DNA from: Streptomyces longwoodensis
GTDB taxonomy: Bacteria; Actinomycetota; Actinomycetes; Streptomycetales; Streptomycetaceae
NCBI RefSeq assembly: GCF_001514125.1
Contig: NZ_KQ948558.1
Location: 124,001-188,000 of the forward strand
Length of the DNA: 64,000 nucleotides
Direction: 5' to 3'
A program made the translations under genes and the position numbers. Under the pieces are notes generated by a model. The model searched no databases. It had not been told where the DNA came from and saw only the letters and a list, made by a program, of their open reading frames with translations. This document shows, in pieces, positions 1 to 8,322 of the stretch; the stretch's first letter is position 1, and each line of letters starts with the position of its first letter.

Positions 1-91
1 GTGTGGACGCACTGATCCCGGCCCCCACCCCGCGGCCCCGGCTCCCCGGGCGATCTACCCAGCCTTTTCGCCGTGCCGTTACAGTGCACGC

Positions 92-1135
92 GTGAGTAGG
101 CAGCCACCGACCCTCGAGGACGTCGCCCGGGCGGCGGGGGTGTCGCGGGCCACGGTGTCCCGGGTCGTGAACGGCGTGCGCAACGTCGATCCCGCCCTCC
201 AGGAGGTCGTGTTCCGTGCGATCGAGCTGACGGGTTACGCCCCGAACCGCGCTGCCCGCTCCCTGGTCATCCGGCGTGCCGAGACGGTCGCCCTGGTCAT
301 CTCCGGCGTGGGTGGCGCGGCGGACGACGCGGCCCGGGAGGTGTTCGCCACCCGCGTGTTCACCGATCCGTTCTTCGGGCGGGTGGTCGGCGGCGTGATG
401 AGCTTCCTGCGGCCGCGCTCCATGCATCCGGTGCTGATGCTCGCCGAGTCCGACGCCGACCGGCAGGAGGTGGTCTCCTTCCTGCGGCAGGGGCGGGCCG
501 ACGGCGCCCTGGTCGTCTCCACCCACCCGGACGACCCGCTGCCCGCGCTGCTCGCCGGGGCGAAGCTGCCCGCCGTGCTCTTCGCCCGGCCCTCGCGACC
601 CGTCCCGCTGACCTACGTCGACCTGGACCACCGGGCGGGCGGTGCGCTGGCCGCGCGGCACCTGCTGGCGCGCGGGTGCCGCCGGCCGGCCACGGTGAGC
701 GGGCCGCTCGACGTGCGGGCGAGCCGGGAGCGGCTGGCCGGCTTCCGCGAGGCCCTCGCGGAAGCCGGGGTGACGGACGTGCCGCTCGCCGAGGGTGGTT
801 TCACGCTCGCGAGCGGCATCGCGGGCACGGCCGAGCTGCTCGCCCGGCACCCCGACCTGGATGGTGTCTTCGCGGCCAACGACCTGATGGCGCAGGGTGC
901 TTGCCGGTTGCTGCGCGAGCGCGGCAAGCGGGTGCCGGGCGACGTCGCCGTGGTCGGTTTCGACGACAGCGGTGTGGCCGTGACCTGTGAGCCGCCGCTC
1001 ACCTCGGTCCGGCAGCCGGTGGAACGGATGGCCGAGGAGATGGCCCGGCTCCTCGACGGCCAGGTGCGCGGTGAGGCGGGGGCCCCGACCGGCGTCGTCT
1101 TCGACCCCGAACTCGTCGTACGCGCCTCCGCGTGA
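92..1135 (+). CDS. LacI-family transcriptional regulator
   Basis: A 347-residue sugar-responsive repressor. Residues about 6-55 are the LacI helix-turn-helix (LEDVARAAGVSRATVSRVVNG) with the hinge, followed by a periplasmic-binding-like effector domain that ends with the usual VVGFDDSG and PPLTSVRQP motifs. The start is a GTG. It faces the GH3 gene across a 36-bp convergent gap. The three downstream secreted or intracellular carbohydrate genes, and a LacI-type palindrome upstream of the GH2-like gene, suggest it controls that set. The effector sugar cannot be read from the sequence. Confidence 0.93.
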   Translation: MSRQPPTLEDVARAAGVSRATVSRVVNGVRNVDPALQEVVFRAIELTGYAPNRAARSLVIRRAETVALVISGVGGAADDAAREVFATRVFTDPFFGRVVGGVMSFLRPRSMHPVLMLAESDADRQEVVSFLRQGRADGALVVSTHPDDPLPALLAGAKLPAVLFARPSRPVPLTYVDLDHRAGGALAARHLLARGCRRPATVSGPLDVRASRERLAGFREALAEAGVTDVPLAEGGFTLASGIAGTAELLARHPDLDGVFAANDLMAQGACRLLRERGKRVPGDVAVVGFDDSGVAVTCEPPLTSVRQPVERMAEEMARLLDGQVRGEAGAPTGVVFDPELVVRASA

Positions 1136-1147
1136 GCGCGTCGCGCG

Positions 1148-1161
1148 GGGAAAGCGCTCCC
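1148..1161. promoter_or_regulatory. LacI-type operator-like palindrome
   Basis: GGGAAAGCGCTCCC has the central AGCGCT of actinobacterial LacI/CebR-type operators. It sits in the convergent gap between the LacI gene and the GH3 gene, an odd place for an operator. It could be a remote site for looping or simply chance. Confidence 0.35.
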
Positions 1162-1171
1162 GTCCGCCCGC

Positions 1172-3610
1172 TCACGGCGCGCCCGTGACCGTGACCGGGC
1201 GTTCGCACCGGACGTCGCCCGCCGAGCGCCCGACCAGCAGCCGGTAGGTCCCGAGTTCGGTCCGCCACTCCTGGTCCCGGGTCGACCAGTGCCGCAGGGC
1301 GCGGGGTTCCACCACCACCTCGGCGGTCACCCGCTGTCCCGCCTCGGCGCGGACCGCCGCGTACCCGGCGAACCAGCGTTCCGGTCGGTCCACCGTGGAG
1401 CCGGGGCGCGCCAGGTAGACCTGGACGACCTCCCGTCCCGCCCGTGGCCCCGTGTTGCGCAGGCGCACCCGGAGCGTGATCGGGGAGCCCTCCGTAGCCC
1501 GGGTCGGCCCGTCCACCGATTCATAGTCCCACCGGGTGTAGCCGAGGCCGTGGCCGAACCAGAACGCCGGTTCCCGGCCCGTCCGCAGCCAGGCCCGGTA
1601 CCCGACGTGCAGGCCCTCGTCGTACGGCAACCGTCCGCGGGTCGGGCGGGTCTCGGTGACCGGGGCGTCGGCGAGGCGGGCCGCCCAGGTGGTGGGCAGG
1701 CGGCCCCCGGGTTCGGCGCGGCCGAGGAGGACGTCGGCGATGCCGGCGCCGGCCTCCTGGCCGGGGAACCAGCCGAGCAGCAGGGCGGCGACCCGGTCGC
1801 GCCAGGGCAGTTCGACGGGGCCCCCGCTGTTGACGACCACGACGGTGCGCGGGTTGGCCGCCGCCACGGCCCGCACCAGGTCGTCGTACGCGCCGTCCAG
1901 GGCCAGCGAGGTGCGGTCGCGGCCCTCGCGCTCGCTGTGTTCGGTGGTGCCCACGAAGACGACCGCGGCGTCCGCGCCGCCGGCCGCGGCCGCCGCCTCG
2001 GCCAGGGCGGCCCGCGTGTCCGGAGCGGGCGGGGCGGCCGCGAGGACGGTGGCGCGCCCGTCGCCGGGGAGCAACTCCCGTCGCGCCACGACGTGTACGG
2101 GCCGCAGCGAGGTGAGGGAGGTACGGGCGGTGCGCAGCGGCGGGGTGACGTGCACGATCGCCGGATCGTCGGTCCGCCGGGGGAACGCGGCGTCGAGCAG
2201 GGTCCGTTCGTCCACCCGGAGGGTCATCCGGCCGAACCCGGCGACGCCGAACGTCCAGGTGCCGGTGGTGGTCGGGCGCAGCAGGGCGCTGATCTCCACG
2301 GTGTGCGCGCCGGCCACCAGGGTCGGTTCCAGCTGGCGTCCGGACAGCCGTCGTTCCGCGTGGAGTTCGCGGCCGTCGGCGTCCAGCAGTCGTACCAGCA
2401 CTCCCGGGGCGCCCGAGCGCGGATCGGTGCAGTGGTCGGGGGTGACCGGGGCGGGCGGTACGTCGAGGGCCGGGCCCGGGACGTGGACGACGCGGGCCCG
2501 GCCGCGCAGGGCGCTGCGCAGGGCGTCCAGCGGGGTGACCGTTCCCGTCGGGTGGACCTCGGCGCTGCCGCCGCCCTGGGTGCGCGGCGTGGCGGCGTGG
2601 GCGCCGATGACGGCGAGGGTGGACAGGGCAGCGGGGTCCAGGGGCAGGACGTCGTCGTGGTTGCGGAGCAGGACGCTCGCCGCGGCGACGGTCCGGCGCA
2701 GCAGCGCCCGGTGGCCGCGGTGTGCCCGGGCGGGGACCGTGCGGGGGCGGTGCGGGCCGAGGGCGCCGACGCGTGCGGCCAGCCGCAGCAGGCGGCGCAC
2801 CTTGTCGTCGACGGCCGGCTCGGGGACCTCGCCCGCGCGGACCGCGTCGGTCAAGGAGCCGGCCCACGGGCTGTCCGGGCCGGGCATCGCCAGGTCCAGT
2901 GCGGCGCGGGCGGTCTCCCGCGTGGCCCGCACGGCGGCCCAGTCGGAGACGACAACCCCGTCGAAGCCCCAGTGCCCCTTCAGGACCTCCCCGAGCAGCG
3001 GACTGGCGGTCATGGTGGTGCCGTTGACGCGGTTGTAGGCGGCCATGACGAGCCACGCGCCCGCCTCCACGGCCCGCTCGAACGGCGCCAGGTACACCTC
3101 GCGCAGCACGCGGTCCGGGACCCGGACGTCGACCGTGAGGCGGTCGGTCTCGGAGTCGTTGGCGACGAAGTGCTTGGCCGTGGCCGCGACGCCCTGGGAC
3201 TGGATGCCGCGGACGAGCGCGGCGCCGGTGCGGCCGGTCAGTTCCGGGTCCTCGGAGAAGCACTCGAAGTGCCGGCCGCCGAGCGGGCTGCGGTGCAGGT
3301 TGAGGGTGGGTGCGAGGACGACGTGCACCCCCTTGCGGATCGCCTCGGCCGCGAGGAGGCGGCCCAGTTCGGTGAGGAGTTCCTCGTCCCACAGCGCGCC
3401 GAGGGCGGAGGCCGAGGGCAGCAGCGCGGAGGTGCGCCGCTCGTCCCAGGACTCCCCGCGCACGCCGGCCGGCCCGTCGGACAACACCATCGCCCGCAGT
3501 CCCAGGTCCGGTTCGGCGGCGGTGCGCCAGGTGGTGGCGCCGGTGAGCAGGCGCACCTTCTGGTCGAGGCTCAACTTGTCGACCAAACGGTCGAGTTGTT
3601 CGTCGTTCAT
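1172..3610 (-). CDS. Glycoside hydrolase family 3 (beta-glucosidase type)
   Basis: An 812-residue GH3 enzyme with no signal peptide, so probably cytoplasmic. The N-terminal barrel contains the KHF motif near residue 147 and the nucleophile in VVSDWA (Asp223). The second alpha/beta domain is interrupted by a PA14-like segment at about residues 385-520, and a fibronectin-III-like C-terminal domain follows. This order (barrel, sandwich with PA14, Fn3) is typical of GH3 beta-glucosidases that act on oligosaccharides. The ATG at 3610 has AAGGGG five bases upstream. Substrate (gluco-, xylo- or other beta-oligosaccharide) is not decidable from sequence alone. Confidence 0.93.
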   Translation of the reverse strand: MNDEQLDRLVDKLSLDQKVRLLTGATTWRTAAEPDLGLRAMVLSDGPAGVRGESWDERRTSALLPSASALGALWDEELLTELGRLLAAEAIRKGVHVVLAPTLNLHRSPLGGRHFECFSEDPELTGRTGAALVRGIQSQGVAATAKHFVANDSETDRLTVDVRVPDRVLREVYLAPFERAVEAGAWLVMAAYNRVNGTTMTASPLLGEVLKGHWGFDGVVVSDWAAVRATRETARAALDLAMPGPDSPWAGSLTDAVRAGEVPEPAVDDKVRRLLRLAARVGALGPHRPRTVPARAHRGHRALLRRTVAAASVLLRNHDDVLPLDPAALSTLAVIGAHAATPRTQGGGSAEVHPTGTVTPLDALRSALRGRARVVHVPGPALDVPPAPVTPDHCTDPRSGAPGVLVRLLDADGRELHAERRLSGRQLEPTLVAGAHTVEISALLRPTTTGTWTFGVAGFGRMTLRVDERTLLDAAFPRRTDDPAIVHVTPPLRTARTSLTSLRPVHVVARRELLPGDGRATVLAAAPPAPDTRAALAEAAAAAGGADAAVVFVGTTEHSEREGRDRTSLALDGAYDDLVRAVAAANPRTVVVVNSGGPVELPWRDRVAALLLGWFPGQEAGAGIADVLLGRAEPGGRLPTTWAARLADAPVTETRPTRGRLPYDEGLHVGYRAWLRTGREPAFWFGHGLGYTRWDYESVDGPTRATEGSPITLRVRLRNTGPRAGREVVQVYLARPGSTVDRPERWFAGYAAVRAEAGQRVTAEVVVEPRALRHWSTRDQEWRTELGTYRLLVGRSAGDVRCERPVTVTGAP

Positions 3611-3634
3611 CCCACCCCTTGTTCGGCGACGAAG

Positions 3635-3674
3635 GGCCCGGTCGCCCCGCCGCCGGGCGGCAGGGGACCGGGCC
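3635..3674 (-). terminator. Hairpin terminator after the DUF1996 gene
   Basis: GGCCCGGTC and GACCGGGCC form a 9-bp stem around a GC-rich loop that itself can pair. It lies between the stop of the DUF1996 gene (3695) and the start of the GH3 gene, and would end minus-strand transcription. Confidence 0.55.
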
Positions 3675-3694
3675 GTGCGGCTCCCGGCCGGTGC

Positions 3695-4786
3695 TCAGGG
3701 CAGCCGGTAGTCGCTGTTGAGCGTGGCACCCGCTTCCGGGTGCGTCTGGTCGTAGCCGCGCGCGTCGCACTGCAGGCCGCCCACGATGCAGTGGTCGACC
3801 AGCGCCTTGAGGGTGCGGTCCTCCCAGGCGTTGAAGAAGTCGTAGTGGAAGGAGTAGCCGCGCCCGCTGGCCAGGCGCACCTGGGACATGTCGCCGTTGA
3901 CCGGGAAGGCCATCTTGAACTCGATCATCGGCAGGGCGACCGGGTGGTCGGCGGGGCACATGTTGTCGTTGGTGCCGGGCTTGACCACCGGGTACGCCAT
4001 GTGGCTCTTGTGGTCCGGGGTGTCGAGGTACTTCCCGTCCCAGCAACTGGGCGCCTGGAAGCGGATGTTGAGCTGCACGTCGGCCCGGTCGGGACAGCTC
4101 GCCGGGAAGTCGGTGTTGAAGTAGCTGTCGCCGCACTCCCAGCCCTCGACGAAGCCGCGGTGGTGGCGGAACTCGTCGGCGGTCTGCATCGGGTTGCCCA
4201 CCACGAAGCGCAGGCCCTTGGGGAAGGGCCGCACGCTGGTGTAGTCGGTGACGCCGGCCTTGTAGTAGATGGTCTGCGGGCCGACGGGGAGGATCTTGCG
4301 GTCGCCGTTGTACAGCGACGGCATCCAGTAGCCGGAGGCGTCGGCGGGCGCCTTGCAGGTGGTGGCTCCGCCGGTGAGGGAGGCGGTGGTGCTGTTGGCG
4401 TCGGTCGAGGTGTTGCCCATGAAGGTGTGGTCGTGGGACTTGCCGGGCTGGCCGGGGTAGACGATCGGGTCGTCGGGCGCGGTGTGGGTGACCGAGCAGT
4501 TGGCCTGGAACTCGTGGAAGTAGCGGGTCGGCGGGGTCGCCGTGGACGGGGTGACGCCGGTGACCTGCGGGACCGCCGGGATGTAGCCGTCTCCGTCGGG
4601 GTCGTCGCCGGACGCCTGGGTGGACACCGCCATGGTGTGCCCCAGGTGGGCGGTGGTGGCCGTGGTGGCGTCCCGGCCGGTGTGCGTGTCGGTGGTGGCC
4701 GAGGCGATGGTGCCGACGCCGAGGACCGTGGCGACGAGCGCGGTGCCGAGGAGGAGTGCGGGGAGCCGGCGTGGACTCGATCTCAT
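3695..4786 (-). CDS. Secreted DUF1996 domain protein
   Basis: A 363-residue exported protein. The ATG at 4786 is chosen because AGGAG lies just upstream and a clean signal peptide follows (basic RSSPRR, then a hydrophobic stretch ending near ASA). The body is a DUF1996 domain: conserved FQANCSVTH, the GKSHDHTFMGN histidine cluster, YWMPSLY, and several cysteines (about six) consistent with disulphides outside the cell. The family is common in Streptomyces and fungi beside polysaccharide-degrading enzymes. Its biochemical function is not known. It sits between two glycosidases on the same strand, so a role in polysaccharide binding or breakdown is an inference from context. Confidence 0.88.
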   Translation of the reverse strand: MRSSPRRLPALLLGTALVATVLGVGTIASATTDTHTGRDATTATTAHLGHTMAVSTQASGDDPDGDGYIPAVPQVTGVTPSTATPPTRYFHEFQANCSVTHTAPDDPIVYPGQPGKSHDHTFMGNTSTDANSTTASLTGGATTCKAPADASGYWMPSLYNGDRKILPVGPQTIYYKAGVTDYTSVRPFPKGLRFVVGNPMQTADEFRHHRGFVEGWECGDSYFNTDFPASCPDRADVQLNIRFQAPSCWDGKYLDTPDHKSHMAYPVVKPGTNDNMCPADHPVALPMIEFKMAFPVNGDMSQVRLASGRGYSFHYDFFNAWEDRTLKALVDHCIVGGLQCDARGYDQTHPEAGATLNSDYRLP

Positions 4787-4868
4787 GGGATCTCCTGCCC
4801 GTGAGGGGGGTGGAAGGGGGGGGGTGGGGACCGCGTCGCGCCGGGGCGCCACGCGGGGGTGACGGGCG

Positions 4869-4914
4869 GGTCCGGTGGCGCCGGGCCGGGTACGGGAACC
4901 GCCGCCACCGGACC
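4869..4914 (-). terminator. Hairpin terminator after the GH2-like gene
   Basis: GGTCCGGTGGCG and CGCCACCGGACC form a perfect 12-bp stem with a 22-base loop, seven bases past the stop codon of the gene ending at 4921. Confidence 0.65.
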
Positions 4915-4920
4915 GCTGCG

Positions 4921-7107
4921 TCAGCCGTAGATGCCGATCTCGTGCAGGGAGTAGCCCCAGCCGGTGCCGCGCGCGGTGAGCTGGAGGCGGACGTAACGGG
5001 CCGTTCCCGTCAGGCCGATGGTGTCCACGTCGCCGTCCCCGGCGGTGGTCGAGTACGCCGAGCGCCAGGTGGTGCCGTCGTCGGAGAGCTGCACCGTGTA
5101 CGCCTTGCCGTAGGCCGGGTCCCAGACCAGCTGGAGGGTGCGCAGCGCCTTGGCCGCGCCGAGGTCGACCTGGATCCACTGCGGGTCGCTCCAGTCGCTG
5201 GCCCAGCGGGTGTCGGCGCGTCCGTCGACGGCCAGTTGGGGCGTGCAGGGGCAGTCGCCGTAGGACTGCTGGGAGGAGGAGGCGGTGGCCGGGCGGTTCA
5301 GCGCCAGGTTGGTGCCGCCGACCGGTGGGGCGACGACCCGCACCGACTTGGTCTCGATGCCGGCATTGCCGTGACCGTCCTCGGCCTGGACGTACACCTT
5401 CCACACGCCGAGCTTCTGCGGGGCGGTGACGGCGAAGGTGCCGTTGCCGGTGGACCGCCACTGCGCGGCCACCAGTCCCTTGTCGCCGCCGGCGTAGTTC
5501 CCGCTGAGGAAGACCTTGTAGGTCACCGGGTCGCCGTCGGGGTCGCGCACGTCGGCGTGCACGGTGAACTCGCCGCCGGCCGGCGCCGAGGTGGCGGGGC
5601 TGACGGTCATGTTGCTGAGCACCGGGGGCGTGTTGCCGACGGCGGTCGTGCCGGTGTACGCGCGCTTCACCGCGTAGTACGACAGCCGCTTGAGCCCGTC
5701 GGGCACGAGGTTGAACCAGACGCCGCCGAAGTCGTGTTCGGTGCCGTAGTGGAAGAGGGTGGCGCCCAGGGCCACGCCCTGGTGGGCGGTGACGCAGTTC
5801 CAGGCCTTGGTGTAGCCGTCGGCCTTCTGCACGTCGGTCGGCTCGTCGGGGACGCCGTTGACGTCGTTCGGCACCTCCCACTCCCCCGCGGGGCCGGTCT
5901 CGGTGATGATGTACGGCTTGGTGTAGCCGCCGTCGATCCAGTCCTGGCGCACCTTGCAGACGTTGTTGTACGAGTTCATCGCGTACAGGTCCAGGTCGGG
6001 CGCGTTGCGCTGGTAGTACGGCCAGGCGCCGGTCCACGCATCGGTGGAGGTCACCGGGTGGTCCGGGTCGATGCTGTGGATCTTCTTGGCGACGTCGTTG
6101 ACGAAGCTGGTGTAGGCGTTGCGCTGCGTCTCCAACTGGGCTCCGCTGTAGCAGTTCTGGAGGCCGAGCACGGACTCGTTGCCGACGTTCCACATCAGGG
6201 TCGCCGGGTGGCTCTTGTAGGTGTCCACCCACTTGGCGAACTCGGTGAGCGCGTTGGTCTTGTACGTGGTGTCCGTGACGTAGTCGACGCAGCCGCCGGC
6301 GCCCGGGCCGCCGCCCGGCTGGAGCCAGAAGCCGTTGATGACGCGGATGCCGTTGGCGGCGGCGCTGTCCAGCAGCGGCTTGGTGGAGGCGTCGGTGCCC
6401 CAGGTGCGGATCGTGTTGGCGCCCATGGCCTTCACGTCGGGCAGGTAGGTCGGCCCCGCGGAGGCGGCCGGGCCCCAGGTCACGCCCTTGACGGTGTACG
6501 GCTGCCCGCCCACGGTGAGGCGCCAGGCGCCCTGGGTCCCCTCGACCTTGACGGGTCCGCCGGGCGGGGGCTGTGTGGTGCCGCCCCCGGTGGCGGAGCC
6601 GTAGACCTGGAACTCCCAGAGGGAGTACCCGTATCCGCCGGCCCGGGCGATGCCCTGCATCCGGACGTAGCGTCCCGTCCCGGACAGGGCGAGGTCGTCG
6701 GTGCCGCCGTCGCCGCCGGTCACCGTCCTCAGGGTGCGCCAGTCGGTGCCGTTGTCGGACGCCTGGACCGCGTAGTCCTTGCCGTAGGCGGCCTCCCAGG
6801 TCAGGACGACCCGGCTGAGCGTGGCCTGCTGACCGAGGTCGACCTGGATCCACTGCTGGTCGCTCCACTGGCTGGCCCAGCGGGTGCCGGTGAGGTTGCC
6901 GTCCACGGCCGCGGCGGGGGCGTAGCCGTCGCCCTCCTGCGAGGAGGCGGTGGCGGGCCGGCCCTGGGACAGCAGGGTGTCGGCGGCGTGGGCGGCCGGG
7001 GCGAGCGCGAGGGTGGTGAGCGAGGAGGCGAGGAGGAGCCCGGCCGCGAGGAGGGCTCCGCCGGTGCGGCGGCGGGGTGGTGGGTCGGTGAGGGAGGCTC
7101 TGGACAC
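4921..7107 (-). CDS. Secreted TIM-barrel glycosidase with two F5/8C domains
   Basis: A 728-residue exported glycosidase. The GTG at 7107 is chosen for the CCAGGAG box before it and the signal peptide that follows (cleavage near AHA-A, residue 41). Domains in order: F5/8 type C (discoidin) about 44-170; GH2/GH5-like TIM barrel about 187-490 with the likely acid/base Glu311 in WNVGNES and nucleophile Glu403 in ITETGP; an Ig/Fn3-like linker about 495-595; a second F5/8C domain about 597-728. The flanking discoidin domains probably bind polysaccharide. It is the first gene of a minus-strand run with the DUF1996 and GH3 genes, although hairpins separate them. The exact substrate is unknown. Confidence 0.88.
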   Translation of the reverse strand: MSRASLTDPPPRRRTGGALLAAGLLLASSLTTLALAPAAHAADTLLSQGRPATASSQEGDGYAPAAAVDGNLTGTRWASQWSDQQWIQVDLGQQATLSRVVLTWEAAYGKDYAVQASDNGTDWRTLRTVTGGDGGTDDLALSGTGRYVRMQGIARAGGYGYSLWEFQVYGSATGGGTTQPPPGGPVKVEGTQGAWRLTVGGQPYTVKGVTWGPAASAGPTYLPDVKAMGANTIRTWGTDASTKPLLDSAAANGIRVINGFWLQPGGGPGAGGCVDYVTDTTYKTNALTEFAKWVDTYKSHPATLMWNVGNESVLGLQNCYSGAQLETQRNAYTSFVNDVAKKIHSIDPDHPVTSTDAWTGAWPYYQRNAPDLDLYAMNSYNNVCKVRQDWIDGGYTKPYIITETGPAGEWEVPNDVNGVPDEPTDVQKADGYTKAWNCVTAHQGVALGATLFHYGTEHDFGGVWFNLVPDGLKRLSYYAVKRAYTGTTAVGNTPPVLSNMTVSPATSAPAGGEFTVHADVRDPDGDPVTYKVFLSGNYAGGDKGLVAAQWRSTGNGTFAVTAPQKLGVWKVYVQAEDGHGNAGIETKSVRVVAPPVGGTNLALNRPATASSSQQSYGDCPCTPQLAVDGRADTRWASDWSDPQWIQVDLGAAKALRTLQLVWDPAYGKAYTVQLSDDGTTWRSAYSTTAGDGDVDTIGLTGTARYVRLQLTARGTGWGYSLHEIGIYG

Positions 7108-7239
7108 GCGTGCTCCTGGTTCGGTCGCCGTGCGGGAGGCGGGTGGGGGTGGCGGCGGACGGGGGCGGGGTGGTGCGTCGGCCCTCGGGCTCCGTGGCCG
7201 GTGCCGCCTGCGGTGGGGACCGCGCGCCGGAACGGAGTG

Positions 7240-7253
7240 GGAGAGCGCTCTCC
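7240..7253. promoter_or_regulatory. LacI-type operator upstream of the GH2-like gene
   Basis: GGAGAGCGCTCTCC is a perfect 14-bp palindrome with the AGCGCT core of the CebR/LacI class. It lies 133 bp upstream of the GTG at 7107, where an operator of the nearby LacI-family protein would be expected. Confidence 0.55.
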
Positions 7254-8322
7254 GACCATGCCGCGTGGTCATGGAGCGGTCAAGGAGGTGTGCGGGATTT
7301 TCTTCGACCTTGTTTCAAGGCTTGAAGCCAGAGGCCGGGAGCCCTGCGGACGGACCGGGCGACCTGAGCCGTCCGCTCGACGAGCCCCGGGTCCGGCCGG
7401 CCCCGGACGCCACCCGGAGGCATGCGCGGCGGCCGACGCCGGGCCGCGCGATGCTCAGGATTCGGCAAAGAATGGCCAATGCCGTACGGGTTCGGACGCG
7501 TTATGGCCGTGCACGACGACGGCTCGATCCTGTCGTTGCACGATTCCGCCAAGCGGTATCAGGGATTCCGACCGGCGTTTTTCATTGCGGCTCCATGAAC
7601 GCTTCCTTACAGCCTTGCCCCGGTGACGGACCCGATCACGACTCGAGGCGCGCTGGGGATTCGCTGGAGCAGAGGGCCACGGGTGTGCGCTTGTTACAGG
7701 ACGGCGAGCCGGGCCGTACACCCGGTCCCGGAGCAAGGATCCGCACCGCGGCCAGCGGGTCGACCGCACCGCGCGCCTCGACGGCCACAACCGGAGCACC
7801 CTCGTTCGATTTGCGTTCAAGAAGTGCTGAGCCTTTGCCTCCCGCTCCGCACGACGGCGCCCCCGCGAGAACGGCACTGACACGCCCGACAGTTAAGTGG
7901 TGTCGCGCAAGGCACCTCCTTCGTGTACGTTCCGATCGATCACGCAAAGTACTGACCTGATTTCGCCTGCGCGGCACCCTCTGGGGGGAGTTGTACGGTT
8001 GGCGCAGGCACACGGTTCGGTAGGGGGAGGCGTACACAGATGTCTGCACCGTGTCCCGGCTACGTGCGGAAGTCCTGCACCCGATGTAGGGCGATGCCGG
8101 CCGCACTCTGAGGGCCCGCTCCGCGCACACGGTTCGAGCAGTTCCTCCGGCGAACGATTCACCGATTCGTCGCCGTTCTGACCTTTTTCACGGCTGCCCC
8201 GTGCGGCCGAAACCGACCATGGAACGCGCCTTTCGCATGCCCGATGTCGTGGACGTGTTACGCGCGTCGACTCCACCTGCCCTAATTCAAGGCTCCAACG
8301 TGACGAATTCCAGGTTCGAAGG
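7254..8322. other. 1.07-kb non-coding stretch upstream of the synthetase gene
   Basis: No convincing long gene on either strand: the open frames here have no recognisable domains and poor codon bias. GC is locally lower at about 7460-7620 and 7890-8320 than in the genes around it, as expected for divergent promoters. It contains an inverted repeat CTTGTTTCAAG near 7310 and one possible short cysteine-rich reading frame at 8040. The length suggests complex control of the synthetase gene at 8323. Confidence 0.5.
8040..8111 (+). CDS. Possible 23-residue cysteine-rich small ORF
   Basis: ATG preceded by GGGGGAGG at nine or ten bases, followed by 23 codons that include CPGYVRKSCTRC (three cysteines), then TGA. 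No family is recognised. It lies 211 bp upstream of the synthetase start and could be a leader, a small independent gene, or chance. The good ribosome-binding site is the main reason to list it. Confidence 0.25.
   Translation: MSAPCPGYVRKSCTRCRAMPAAL

Noticed and set aside
1289..4804. Very long open frame antisense to the GH3 and DUF1996 genes
   Set aside because: High GC keeps antisense frames free of stops. The translation is low-complexity Gly/Arg/Ala with no domains, while the minus strand encodes two clear protein families.
7455..8130. Overlapping minus-strand frames of 142 and 164 codons in the gap before the synthetase
   Set aside because: No recognisable domain, Arg/Ser-rich frameshift-like translation, poor codon bias and no good ribosome-binding site.
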